NCBI RefSeq assembly: GCF_900169275.1
Contig: NZ_FXZC01000002.1
Span: 496,001-560,000, forward strand
DNA: 64,000 bases
Reading direction: 5' to 3'
Source: Brevibacterium casei CIP 102111
GTDB lineage: Bacteria; Actinomycetota; Actinomycetes; Actinomycetales; Brevibacteriaceae
The notes under the pieces were generated by a model. That model was not told the origin of the DNA and did not search any database. It saw only the letters and a program-made list of their open reading frames with translations. A program made the translations under genes and the position numbers. Numbering within the stretch: position 1 is the first letter of the stretch; each line of letters starts with the position of its first letter. Of this stretch, positions 8,351 to 16,014 are shown one piece after another.

Positions 8351-9312
8351 GAGCCGTCATCGCGGACCGTCCCGGCACCCCCGACGTGTTGCATCCGGTC
8401 ACGCTGCCCGATCCTGCGCCCGGCCCCGAACAGGTGCGGGTCGCCGTCGAGGCCGCCGCGACCACCTTCATCGATACGCTGATCCGCTCTGGCAGCCCCG
8501 TCGCGCCGCGTGCGACGTTCCCCGTCGTCCTCGGCAACGGCGTCGGCGGCCTCATAGACCGGGTGGGGTCAGGCGTGGACCCGGCCTGGATCGGTACCCG
8601 TGTGGTCACCACCACCGGGGGCACCGGCGGCTACGCCAGCCTCGCGCTGGCCCACGTCGCTGACCTGCACCGTGTGCCCGAACTGCTCGACCTCCCGGAA
8701 GCGGCCGCACTGCTCGCCGACGGCCGTACCGCCGTCGGCCTGCACGACGCCGCCGGCATCCGACCCGGCGAAACCGTCGTGATCACTGCCGCGGCAGGCG
8801 GCGTGGGCAGCATCCTCACCCAACTGGCAAAAGTATCCGGCGCGCACGTCATCGCCCTCGCCGGAAACACCAGCAAGCTCGATCATGCTCGCAGTCTCGG
8901 CGCCGACACGGTTGTCAACTACCGCGACCTCGACTGGACCAGTCGCCTCCGCGCGGCTGCGCCAGGCGGACTGGACGTCGTCTTCGACGGGATCGGCACC
9001 GGCACAACCGCGGCGCTGTTCGCGCTGGTCCGCTCCGGCGGGCGATACGTCCAGCACGGCGCAGCGGGCGGGAGCTGGGGCACGATAGAACCAACCGCGG
9101 CCGCCGAAAGGAACGTCACGGTCATCCCCCTCGACGCGATCGGTGCCAACCCCGGAGAACTGTTCTCGTTCACCGAACGAGCCCTCGATCTCGCCGCCCG
9201 GGGAACCTTCCGACCAACCATCGGGCAGACCTTCCCTCTCGATGACGCTGCCGCAGCCCACGCCGCGATCGGGTCACGCGCCACGACCGGAAAGACGCTC
9301 CTGTTGCCATGA
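8347..9312 (+). CDS. Zinc-independent quinone oxidoreductase-like MDR dehydrogenase
   Basis: This is a 321-residue medium-chain dehydrogenase/reductase. It shows the GroES-like N-terminal domain (VEAAATTFIDTLIRSG; GNGVGGLIDRVG) and a Rossmann domain with VVITAAAGGVGSILTQLAK, the AAxGGVGS NADPH site of QOR. The usual structural-zinc cysteines are absent, as in quinone oxidoreductases (EC 1.6.5.5-like). It overlaps the exporter stop by ATGA and is followed in the same way by a broken FMN reductase. The cassette suggests paired export and reductive detoxification of a quinone-like or electrophilic compound; this is inferred from context. Confidence 0.88.
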   Translation: MRAVIADRPGTPDVLHPVTLPDPAPGPEQVRVAVEAAATTFIDTLIRSGSPVAPRATFPVVLGNGVGGLIDRVGSGVDPAWIGTRVVTTTGGTGGYASLALAHVADLHRVPELLDLPEAAALLADGRTAVGLHDAAGIRPGETVVITAAAGGVGSILTQLAKVSGAHVIALAGNTSKLDHARSLGADTVVNYRDLDWTSRLRAAAPGGLDVVFDGIGTGTTAALFALVRSGGRYVQHGAAGGSWGTIEPTAAAERNVTVIPLDAIGANPGELFSFTERALDLAARGTFRPTIGQTFPLDDAAAAHAAIGSRATTGKTLLLP

Positions 9313-9461
9313 CTCAGCGACAAGACTGTCCCCTGGGCCTCGGCGTCGTCATTGACAGCACCCGAGCGGGCCGATTCGGCCCGGCCGTCGCGCGATGGTT
9401 CGCCGAGCAAGTCAAAACGGCAAACCGCTCGACCAATACGGCAGCCACGAAGCGGCAATGA
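9309..9461 (+). pseudogene. Truncated NAD(P)H-dependent FMN reductase fragment
   Basis: This starts at ATG 9309 in an ATGA overlap with the preceding dehydrogenase and encodes only 50 residues. The first 35 match the N-terminus of the NADPH-dependent FMN reductase family: LGLGVVIDSTRAGRFGPAVA, where family members have the FMN phosphate loop GSTRxGR, then RWFAEQV. Full-length proteins are about 180-200 residues. Homology ends near residue 37, after which the frame runs into unrelated DNA and a TGA. It is probably the deletion-truncated third gene of the marR operon. Confidence 0.75.
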
Positions 9462-9768
9462 AGTTGCTGAATCAGTTGTCTTGGCGGGCAAGCGCGCTTC
9501 TCCCGGCGCGAACGGTATGGTTTGACGACGCACTGTCAGTTGAGCCGAGAATGCCAAGAGCCAGGCGTCGCAACTCCTCGGCAGTCGTCGCCAGGACGGG
9601 AACGAGACATCTCCGCATAAAGCCACCGGCGTGCGACTACGCTGAGGTCACGATCCTCCGTTCGAGTGCTGTGACCTTGTTCGGCGAGTTCAGGCATCGG
9701 CATCTTTACTCAGGTGACGCAACCCTGCCCACCGACCACGGGGCAGGGTGGGAACTTCGACCAAACGG
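9462..9768. other. Intergenic junction region before tRNA-Val
   Basis: No gene was recognised in these roughly 300 bp. A hairpin ACCCTGCCC/GGGCAGGGT (9722-9730 and 9741-9749) lies just downstream of tRNA-Val in its direction of transcription and may terminate it. The left part is the breakpoint that removed the FMN reductase gene. Confidence 0.5.
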
Positions 9769-9842
9769 TGGGCCCAGAGGGACTCGAACCCCCGACCCTC
9801 TCGGTGTAAGCGAGATGCTCTAGCCAACTGAGCTATAGGCCC
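9769..9842 (-). tRNA. tRNA-Val (anticodon TAC)
   Basis: The 74-nt cloverleaf on the minus strand has acceptor GGGCCTA paired with TGGGCCC, a D arm AGCTCAGTTGGCTAGAGC, anticodon stem-loop TCTCG-CTTACAC-CGAGA with anticodon TAC, and a T loop TTCGAGT. No CCA is encoded. The position at the right edge of the MarR/MFS cassette makes it a candidate integration landmark. Confidence 0.95.
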
Positions 9843-9953
9843 CGAACGTGCGAGTTCAGTATGCCATACGCGGCGGAGGCCTCCGAATCCTCCGTGGGCA
9901 GCCGCACAAGCCGGGACGTCGCGCCCTCACCGACAGAGTCCCCGACCCCGCGG

Positions 9954-10442
9954 TCAGGCCGGGGTGCGCAGAAGACCTGCCGCCACCTCGGCGAAGCGCT
10001 CCCCTGCCGTCTCATCGGCCACCTCGAAGAGGGCCCGGTTCTGCTCGATCGCGACCGCACCGAGGGCGTGAGCCATCACCCCCGCCGAGGCGGTCGTCCC
10101 CAACCGGTCCGGGTCGAGTGCCGCCGGGGTGACGTCCTCGGGGGCGAGTGAATATCCGAGCATGACGATCTCGGCGCCGTCGCGGAACCGCAGGAGCACA
10201 TCGCGCAGCGCGAGAGTGGCGACGAGTGGATCGGCGCTCGCAGGGCACCGGGCGTCGACCTCGGCGCAGATCTGCTTGGCAATGAGGACGAGCAGGTCCT
10301 GCTTGTTCTTCACATGCCAGTAGAGCGCGGACGGCTGGACATCGAGCTCACGGGCGAGCCGCCGCATCGACAGATCGCCCAATCCGTAGCGCGAGAGCAC
10401 GTCGAGTGCGGTCGTCGTGATGCTCTCAGCACTGAGCGGCAA
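9954..10442 (-). CDS. TetR-family transcriptional regulator
   Basis: This is a protein of about 162 residues with an N-terminal TetR helix-turn-helix: ITTTALDVLSRYGLGDLSM, then RRLARELDVQPSALYWHVKNK, where SALYWHVKNK is the recognition helix. The C-terminal half is the TetR_C-type ligand domain. I place the start at TTG 10442 because AAAGGA lies 8 nt upstream; an in-frame GTG at 10478 would add 12 residues without a ribosome site. It is a monocistronic repressor of unknown target. The nearest genes are tRNAs, so its regulon is probably elsewhere. Confidence 0.85.
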   Translation of the reverse strand: MPLSAESITTTALDVLSRYGLGDLSMRRLARELDVQPSALYWHVKNKQDLLVLIAKQICAEVDARCPASADPLVATLALRDVLLRFRDGAEIVMLGYSLAPEDVTPAALDPDRLGTTASAGVMAHALGAVAIEQNRALFEVADETAGERFAEVAAGLLRTPA

Positions 10443-10524
10443 TGAGACGTTCCTTTCATTTTTCGTTCCGGGGCGCACTCGATTTCTCAGAATGCGTTCC
10501 CCTCGCTATAGTAGTTGCTGGTCA

Positions 10525-10601
10525 CGGGATATGGCGCAGGTTGGTAGCGCGCCTCGTTCGGGACGAGGAGGTCGTGGGTTCAAATCCCGCTATCCCGACC
10601 A
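10525..10601 (+). tRNA. tRNA-Pro (anticodon CGG) with encoded CCA
   Basis: The acceptor CGGGATA pairs with TATCCCG; the anticodon arm is CCTCG-TTCGGGA-CGAGG with anticodon CGG; the T loop is TTCAAAT; discriminator A is followed by an encoded CCA at 10599-10601. A strong terminator follows directly. Confidence 0.96.
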
Positions 10602-10607
10602 CGTGAG

Positions 10608-10645
10608 ATCTCGGGTCATCGCAGTGCGATGGCCCGAGATTTTTT
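10608..10645 (+). terminator. Rho-independent terminator of tRNA-Pro
   Basis: ATCTCGGGTCATCGCA (10608-10623) pairs with TGCGATGGCCCGAGAT (10625-10640), with one G-U pair, followed by a run of six T (10640-10645). Confidence 0.9.
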
Positions 10646-10717
10646 CATCTCCGCCCCACTCTCACCAGCACCGTCGAACTTCGACCGACCCCGGCGTGAC
10701 GAATGGAAGGAACTGCC

Positions 10718-11080
10718 ATGACCGAGACACCTCGACGCGTCGCCGACTCCACCGACTTCACCCGAGTGCCGCCGGCATCCGGCTCGGCCTGGAGGCTCGA
10801 CTCACCCGCCCGCGACCTCGATGCCAACATCATCGTCCTCACTCCCGGCGACACCATCGACCGGCACACCGGCCCGGCTCTCGATGTCCTCATCCACGTC
10901 ATCTCCGGTTCCGGAGTGCTGGCAACCGACGACGAGGACATCGCCCTCTCCCCCGGAGCCATCGTCTGGCTCCCGCGCCGCACGCCCCGAGCCTTCACCG
11001 CCGGCGAGCACGGACTGAGCTATCTCTCGGTCCACCAGCGCAAACCGGGGCTGAGCATCGGCAGCGCCCCGCCCCAGTGA
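10718..11080 (+). CDS. Single-domain cupin protein
   Basis: This is a 120-residue protein with a cupin_2-type double-stranded beta-helix core: LTPGDTIDRHTGPALDVLIH (motif 1), GSGVLATDDEDIALSPG and WLPRRTPRAFTAGEHG (motif 2). The usual metal ligands are partly replaced: motif 1 retains one His (DRHTG) and motif 2 has TPRAF in place of HxF. Metal binding is therefore uncertain. The start at ATG 10718 is preceded by GAAGGAAC. The substrate is unknown; small cupins of this type often bind ligands or detoxify small molecules. Confidence 0.75.
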   Translation: MTETPRRVADSTDFTRVPPASGSAWRLDSPARDLDANIIVLTPGDTIDRHTGPALDVLIHVISGSGVLATDDEDIALSPGAIVWLPRRTPRAFTAGEHGLSYLSVHQRKPGLSIGSAPPQ

Positions 11081-11093
11081 GCTGCGCCCCGCC

Positions 11094-11528
11094 TCAGTGA
11101 GCTGCTCCAGGTTCGGGATCGTCCTCCCGCGCGAAGGCGATGGCGATGAGCCTGCGCAGGACATCCTCGTCGATGTCCTCGAGCTTCCTCACGTACACGC
11201 ACCCCGCGCCCTCGGTGTACTTCCCCAACCGAGGCAGCAGCGCGGCCCCTTCGGGCAGGTCCTTGAGCCCGTAGAGGGAGAGCTGCGCCTTCCGCGGTGA
11301 GAACGCCGTCTTCGGCCACACCCCGTGATTGCGCGGATTCACCGGCGATCGGTAATGATATTCGCCGTACCCGACCATCGACGGACCCCACATCACCGGG
11401 TCGACCCCGGTCACCTCGGTGAAGATCTCCGCCAGGCGCTTGCCGTCCTCGCGTCGCTTCGCGGGGGTCGCCGCGTCGATGAACGCCCCGACATCGGCGT
11501 CGGTGGGCTTCGTCTTCTGTTCGGCCAT
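11094..11528 (-). CDS. DUF1801 protein, intact copy
   Basis: This is a 144-residue protein with the DUF1801 (YdhG-like) fold features: VGAFIDAATPAKRREDGKRL, FTEVTGVDPVMWGPSMVGYG and the YHYRSP strand, then FSPRKAQLSLYGLKDLPE and LGKYTEGAGCVYVRKLEDID. Its molecular function is unknown. The start ATG 11528 is shared with a truncated paralogous copy at 13890-14102, about 95% identical over 249 bp. This copy keeps the full C-terminal half, so it is probably the functional one. Confidence 0.85.
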   Translation of the reverse strand: MAEQKTKPTDADVGAFIDAATPAKRREDGKRLAEIFTEVTGVDPVMWGPSMVGYGEYHYRSPVNPRNHGVWPKTAFSPRKAQLSLYGLKDLPEGAALLPRLGKYTEGAGCVYVRKLEDIDEDVLRRLIAIAFAREDDPEPGAAH

Positions 11529-11565
11529 GCCCCGATTATCGCCGAGGCGGCCCCTCCTGTCAGCC
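11317..11565. repeat. 249-bp direct repeat, copy A
   Basis: This copy covers the first part of the intact DUF1801 gene plus 37 bp upstream. It aligns without gaps to 13890-14138 with about 12 mismatches. It still carries the GGCTGA tail that belongs to the Lrp gene end in copy B. Confidence 0.9.
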
Positions 11566-11575
11566 GATCCGCGGT

Positions 11576-12193
11576 TCACGCCTTAGCGAACATGTCCTCG
11601 ATGAGGTCGAGGAGCGCCCGCGACTCGTCGTAGTCGGCGCGCAGCGCCCAGTACGGCAGGTCGTAGACCTGGCCCGTCTCGAACGCGGGCACCCGGTCGT
11701 ACGGGGCGCGGTCCTCGAGCGCCGCGACGGTCATCTTCGGGCTGTTGAACCCGACGACGAAGACGGTGTTCGCATCGAGGACGTCGGGCAGCGTCTCGAG
11801 TGAGGGGCCGAACATGTCGCCGCCGGCGACATAGGGGTCGATGTCGTTGCGCTCGAACAAGGGGGCGGTCGTGAAGCCGAGCGGTGCGAGCTCGGCCGAC
11901 AGGCTCTTGCCCTCAATGAGGATGTATGGGCTCTCCGGCTTGTCGAGGGTGAGGAACGAGACCTCCCCTGCGGGCACCTCGATGCTCTCCCTCACCTCGG
12001 CGACCCGCTTCTCATAATCGCGGACGAAGCCGTCGTAGTCATCCTGCCTGCCGAGGACGTCACCGGCGATGAACGCGAACTGATCCTGCCACGTCTGCCT
12101 GTCCCCGGACACGATCACCGTCGGCGCGATCTCTTGCAGACGGTCGTACGAATCCGCGGCATGCTTGCCCGGGAAGCCGAGCCCTTGATCCAC
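11576..12193 (-). pseudogene. Siderophore ABC substrate-binding protein, N-terminus missing
   Basis: These 205 residues match the C-terminal two thirds of a FecB/FepB-type periplasmic-binding lipoprotein: YDRLQEIAPTVIVSGDRQTW, then WQDQFAFIAGDVLGRQDD, the long linking helix, and a second lobe ending RALLDLIEDMFAKA. Intact homologues are about 300-330 residues and begin with a lipoprotein signal. Here there is no signal peptide or lipobox, and homology stops abruptly at about 12193, where the composition changes to AT-rich DNA. It is probably a remnant cut by the insertion that brought in the HEPN/RES gene. A GTG at 12193 could initiate, but the product would stay in the cytosol. Confidence 0.8.
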
Positions 12194-12326
12194 TTAAGTG
12201 ACGAAGCGGATAGTTATGCGATGGACACTTCTACTGACAAGTTCGAAACCACACTGTCGACAAATTCGTTCGTTTCGCCATCGACGCGGCATGAAAGCCG
12301 GATCTGCTGCAACTAGAATCGAACCC

Positions 12327-13559
12327 ATGGGTTGGGTGAAAAGGCAACAGTCAGAGTACGAAGAGCGGGGTTTTGGATCGGCGTCGTGGAGCATCTGTCT
12401 CGATCATATTACTGACGCGGACCTGCAAAAGCGCCTCGCAAACGAGGCAACTAACATATTTTGCACGTTCTGCACTAAATCCAGCAGCACCGAAATGTTC
12501 GCGGTTGACGGCAGAGCGTTTATGTCGCAGTTTATGGAAGCATTTCGCTACTTCTACCAGGACGCGGCGAATGAACTCTCCTGGGACGCCGAAAGCGGCC
12601 ATTACTTAGGCGACGTCGTCGGTACTGACGAAGCGGTGGCGTCTCTCGCGGCACCGGACTTAGTAGATGAAGAGGTTTTCGGCGAGGTATTTCGCACAGT
12701 ATGTCAAACTATCGGTTTCGATACTGAATGGACAGAATGCGGCACCGAAAGCGAGCGAGACGATCTCATATATCCATGGGAAGAATTCCAGGAGCTAGTT
12801 AAGCATCGTGCTCGCTTCTTTTTGCTACACCCAACGATGAATAATGGCAGTCACGAACTCGCTGAATTTCTAGATGCTTTCGGTTCGTGCCTTGAAGACT
12901 CACTTAACTTGGTTCAAACTATTGAACCAGGTGCGTTCTTTTACCGTGGACGACTTTTTGACGAGTTAGAGGAATCGCATATAACAATTGACTCCCTTGG
13001 CCCAGCCCCCCAAAGCCGAGCCGCTTCCAACCGCATGTCACCCGCCGGTGTACCGATCATGTACGTGACAGAGGACATTCAAACTGCGGAAATGGAAATC
13101 GGCGCGCACGGCGAAAAACAGTACATGATAATCGGCGAGTTCATAAACCTTAATAGACTTCGTGTACTTGACTTAACTCAGGAGCCCGATTGGCCTTCGA
13201 TTTTCGATCCCACAGCGTTGCGGGAAAGGCGAATGGCTAGATTTTTCAACCGATTCAGAGAAGACATTTCTCGGTCAATTGCGCCAGACGACCAGGACAT
13301 CGAGTACGTGCCGACTCAGGTGATAACCGAGTATCTCCGCTGGATCTCGTCGCCGCGAATTGATGGATTGAAGTTTCCAAGTGCGCACACCGGACGACCC
13401 ACCTACGCACTATTTTTCAATCGAGAAGACTTTGAACTTGAACCCTCTTCTCGATCAGGATCGGATGAGCTTTCGCCGACGAAATGTCCATTCTCATTCG
13501 ACCCCAGTCAGGTTCGGTACTTCAAGCGCATATCGACGTACAAGCCGTTCGAGCCATAA
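12327..13559 (+). CDS. HEPN/RES-domain protein, toxin-like
   Basis: This 410-residue protein is much richer in AT than its neighbours. The N-terminal third resembles the HEPN/RES N-terminal domain: a cysteine set at residues 24, 46 and 49 (SICLDHI and FCTFC, zinc-like), then an all-helical region with R163FFLLH168, a HEPN-type Rx4H motif. The C-terminal half is a RES domain: FYRGR (residues 206-209), RMSPAGVPIMYVTED with Tyr246, AEMEI with Glu255/257, and YVPTQVITEYLRW. RES domains in toxin-antitoxin systems degrade NAD+. No Xre/DUF2384 antitoxin gene is adjacent. A TAGAAT -10 box (12314-12319) lies 7 nt before the ATG, suggesting leaderless expression. The domain assignment is fairly confident; the defence or toxin role is inference. 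Confidence 0.78.
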   Translation: MGWVKRQQSEYEERGFGSASWSICLDHITDADLQKRLANEATNIFCTFCTKSSSTEMFAVDGRAFMSQFMEAFRYFYQDAANELSWDAESGHYLGDVVGTDEAVASLAAPDLVDEEVFGEVFRTVCQTIGFDTEWTECGTESERDDLIYPWEEFQELVKHRARFFLLHPTMNNGSHELAEFLDAFGSCLEDSLNLVQTIEPGAFFYRGRLFDELEESHITIDSLGPAPQSRAASNRMSPAGVPIMYVTEDIQTAEMEIGAHGEKQYMIIGEFINLNRLRVLDLTQEPDWPSIFDPTALRERRMARFFNRFREDISRSIAPDDQDIEYVPTQVITEYLRWISSPRIDGLKFPSAHTGRPTYALFFNREDFELEPSSRSGSDELSPTKCPFSFDPSQVRYFKRISTYKPFEP

Positions 13560-13889
13560 TTGATAACTCTTCCATTCAGCTAGACTGCGCGGATTCAGAA
13601 TCGCGATTAATGGTGCACAGCATTACCCTTCTCCCCAATGCGCCAGAGCGTATTTGCTCTTCCATGTCGAGGATCCAGTCGCGAGCTGGATCTGCCTGTT
13701 TCAAAAGGAACCGATTTCTGGGTGAGGCTGCGAAGCCAGCCGGTGTTCCGCTGAAGAGCTTCAGCTACCCGTTGAAATCACCTCCGGGCCGTGTGTGCTC
13801 GCGACCGACGACGAGGGGATCCACCGATACACGGTTGAATCGTCTGTCGTTCGCGCCGGACCGCCCTAGCGTTCACCGCGGTGAGATCG
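13560..13889. other. Intergenic tail of the HEPN/RES insert
   Basis: No gene is recognised. A hairpin GATCCAG-TCGCGAG-CTGGATC (13672-13692), followed by a T-rich stretch, may terminate the HEPN/RES transcript. GC content rises again toward 13800, where a weakly conserved, deleted continuation of the DUF1801 copy seems to begin. Confidence 0.45.
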
Positions 13890-14102
13890 CACACCCCGTG
13901 AAAGCGCGGATTCACCGGCGACCGGTAGTGGTATTCGCCGTACCCGACCATCGACGGACCCCACATCACTGGGTCGACCCCGGTCACCTCGGTGAAGATC
14001 TCCCTCAGGCGCTTCCCGTCCTCACGTCGCTTCGCCGGGCTCGCCGCGTCGATGAACGCCCCGACATCGGCGTCGGTGGGCTTCGTCTTCTGTTCGGCCA
14101 TG
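13890..14102 (-). pseudogene. DUF1801 gene, truncated second copy
   Basis: From ATG 14102 this encodes residues 1-70 of the DUF1801 protein nearly identically to the intact copy (for example TEVTGVDPVMWGPSMVGYG). Then an 11-nt deletion relative to copy A shifts the frame and all homology to the C-terminal half is lost. It sits immediately downstream of the Lrp gene, the arrangement that was probably ancestral for the intact gene. Confidence 0.85.
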
Positions 14103-14138
14103 CCCCGATTATCGCCGAGGCGGCCCCTCCTGTCAGCC
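13890..14138. repeat. 249-bp direct repeat, copy B
   Basis: This is the partner of 11317-11565, in the same orientation and without gaps, with about 95% identity by eye. Its right end runs into the stop codon of the Lrp gene. Confidence 0.9.
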
Positions 14139-14606
14139 CTCGGGCAGCCAGTCCGTACCGTCCTCGACCCGGTAGATGAGGTTCGTGCGCGTGTGCGCGA
14201 CCGCCGGGTACCGGGTGAGGTAGTCGAGGACGAAGGACTGCACGGCCTCGGTGTCGGGGGCGACGATGTGGAGGAGATAGTCATCGGCCCCGGCCATGTG
14301 GTACATCCGCACGACCCCGGGGAACTTCGGTGCCGCCGCGGTGAAGGCGTCGATCTCTGCGCGATCGTGCTGGGCGAGCCGGATCGAGATGAGTGCCTGG
14401 AGCGGGATGCCGAGCGCCGAGGTGTCGATGTCGACGCTGAAACCGCGGATGACTCCCGAGGAGCGCAGGCGCTTGAGGCGCAGCGACACCGTCGACTCGG
14501 AGATCCCCACCTCGGCGGCCAGCGCCGAGCCCGAGGCCCGCGCATTCCTCCGCAGCGCGCGGAGGAGACGGAGATCGACGTCATCGAGTTCGACTTTCTG
14601 CGACAT
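14133..14606 (-). CDS. Lrp/AsnC-family regulator
   Basis: This is a 157-residue protein. The N-terminal helix-turn-helix reads VDLRLLRALRRNARASGSAL, then AAEVGISESTVSLRLKRLRSSGVI. The C-terminal RAM ligand domain includes LGIPLQALISIRLAQH and VVRMYHMAGADDYLLHIVAP, the typical Gly-x-x-Asp-Tyr turn. Such proteins sense amino acids. It is transcribed divergently from a Cys/Met-metabolism PLP enzyme, so it probably controls that gene in response to methionine or a related amino acid, as MdeR controls methionine gamma-lyase genes in other bacteria. The target is inferred from position. Confidence 0.9.
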   Translation of the reverse strand: MSQKVELDDVDLRLLRALRRNARASGSALAAEVGISESTVSLRLKRLRSSGVIRGFSVDIDTSALGIPLQALISIRLAQHDRAEIDAFTAAAPKFPGVVRMYHMAGADDYLLHIVAPDTEAVQSFVLDYLTRYPAVAHTRTNLIYRVEDGTDWLPEG

Positions 14607-14637
14607 GCCTCACAGTCTCCCACACCTCGGTGGAGGT

Positions 14638-14695
14638 TCTGCGATGAGAAACGAGTTCTTCGCAGATCCGTGAGGATCCATTGCGGTTGACCGCA
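14638..14695. promoter_or_regulatory. Palindromes in the lrp/PLP-enzyme intergenic region
   Basis: Two inverted repeats lie between the divergent genes: TCTGCGA/TCGCAGA (14638-14644 and 14660-14666), and the near-continuous palindrome TGCGGT-TG-ACCGCA (14682-14695), 20 bp before the PLP enzyme start. They share the half-site TGCG/CGCA and are candidate binding sites for the Lrp protein. Confidence 0.55.
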
Positions 14696-14715
14696 GAGAT
14701 GACTTGAATGCTGGC

Positions 14716-15915
14716 ATGACCTCACTCCACCCCGAATCCCACCTCCACCCCGAGACCCTCATGGTCCACGGCGGCATGGACGGCCTCACCGACGCCGGCG
14801 TCCACGTCCCCGCGATCGACCTCTCGACGACGAACCCGGTCGGCGACATCGACACCGGAGGCGAGTCCTACGAATGGCTCGCCACCGGTCATCCCCTCCG
14901 CGACGGCGACTCCGCTGTCTACCAGCGCCTGTGGCAGCCCGGCGTCGCCCGCTTCGAATCCGCGCTCGCCGACCTCGAACAGGCCGAGGAGGCCGTCGCC
15001 TTCGCCACCGGCATGGCGGCACTCACCGCGACACTGCTCGCCGCCGTGAGCGCAGGCACCCCGCACATTGTCGCCGTCCGCCCCCTCTACGGCGGCAGCG
15101 ACCACCTGCTTGACTCGGGCCTGCTCGGCACAACCGTGACGTGGACGACCCAGGACGCCATCGCCGAGGCGATCCAGTCGGACACCGGTCTCGTCATCGT
15201 CGAGACCCCGGCGAATCCGAGCCTCGACCTCGTCGACCTCGACGCCGTCGTCGCGCAGGCCGGATCCGTGCCCGTCCTCGTCGACAACACGTTCTCCACC
15301 CCGGTCCTCCAGCGCCCGATCCGCCACGGTGCCGTCCTCGTCCTCCACAGTGCGACGAAGTACATCGGCGGCCACGGCGATGCGATGGGCGGGATCATCG
15401 CGACGAACTCCGAGTGGGCGATGCGCCTGCGCCAGGTCCGCGCGATCACCGGCGCACTCCTCCACCCGATGGGCGCCTATCTCCTCCACCGCGGTCTGCG
15501 CACCCTCGGGGTGCGGATGCGCGCCGCCCAGGCCACGGCAGCCCAGCTCGCCGAGCGCCTGAGTGCCCACCCGGCGATCGCCGCCGTCCACTACCCGGGA
15601 CTCGAGGGGCAGGATCCCCACGGCCTCCTCGGCCGACAGATGGCAGGCCCGGGAGCGATGATCGCCCTCGAGGTCGCCGGCGGCTTCGAGGCGGCCCGCG
15701 CGTTCGTCGAGGCCTGCGACCTCGTCGTCCACGCCGTCTCCCTCGGCGGCGCCGACACCCTCATCCAGCACCCGGCATCGCTCACCCACCGCCCGGTCAC
15801 CGCCGAGGCGAAGCCCGGCGACGGACTCGTCCGCCTCTCGGTCGGCCTCGAACACGTCGACGACCTCGCTGAGGACCTCTTCTCCGCCCTCGACTCCGTC
15901 CGCGCCGCCGCTTGA
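14716..15915 (+). CDS. PLP-dependent Cys/Met metabolism enzyme (methionine gamma-lyase or cystathionine gamma-synthase type)
   Basis: This is a 399-residue fold-type I PLP enzyme. The Schiff-base lysine is K215 in SATKYIGGHGD; the phosphate-binding YQRLWQPGVARFESALADLE and FATGMAALTATLLAA segments and the VETPANPSLDLVDL cofactor-aspartate region are also present. The family breaks or forms C-S bonds of cystathionine, methionine or homocysteine. Residues LYGGS replace the LYGC cysteine motif of characterised methionine gamma-lyases, so the exact reaction is uncertain. The divergent Lrp gene favours a catabolic, amino-acid-induced role. The start at ATG 14716 is preferred over an upstream in-frame TTG. 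Confidence 0.85.
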   Translation: MTSLHPESHLHPETLMVHGGMDGLTDAGVHVPAIDLSTTNPVGDIDTGGESYEWLATGHPLRDGDSAVYQRLWQPGVARFESALADLEQAEEAVAFATGMAALTATLLAAVSAGTPHIVAVRPLYGGSDHLLDSGLLGTTVTWTTQDAIAEAIQSDTGLVIVETPANPSLDLVDLDAVVAQAGSVPVLVDNTFSTPVLQRPIRHGAVLVLHSATKYIGGHGDAMGGIIATNSEWAMRLRQVRAITGALLHPMGAYLLHRGLRTLGVRMRAAQATAAQLAERLSAHPAIAAVHYPGLEGQDPHGLLGRQMAGPGAMIALEVAGGFEAARAFVEACDLVVHAVSLGGADTLIQHPASLTHRPVTAEAKPGDGLVRLSVGLEHVDDLAEDLFSALDSVRAAA

Positions 15916-15976
15916 GGCTCTGCCGCCTGAGGCTCTGCCGCCGGTCCGGCATCGACCGCGAACCCGTCCCGCACTG

Positions 15977-16007
15977 TTGACATTGACGCGACGTCAACTT
16001 CTAGGCT
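15977..16007 (+). promoter_or_regulatory. MerR-type promoter with 19-bp spacer and operator
   Basis: A -35 box TTGACA (15977-15982) and a -10 box TAGGCT (16002-16007) are separated by 19 bp, the over-long spacer typical of MerR-activated promoters. The spacer contains the palindrome TTGACG-CGA-CGTCAA (15983-15997). The ATG at 16015 follows the -10 by 7 nt, predicting a leaderless, autoregulated mRNA. Confidence 0.75.
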
Positions 16008-16014
16008 GGTCGAC

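Noticed and set aside
11576..12193. Intact siderophore-binding protein
   Set aside because: The frame is open with a possible GTG, but signal peptide, lipobox and the N-terminal lobe are missing, so it was called a pseudogene.
12194..12326. N-terminal extension of the HEPN/RES protein from an upstream start at 12198
   Set aside because: The extra 43 residues are basic and unlike the family; a -10 box lies between this region and the ATG at 12327.
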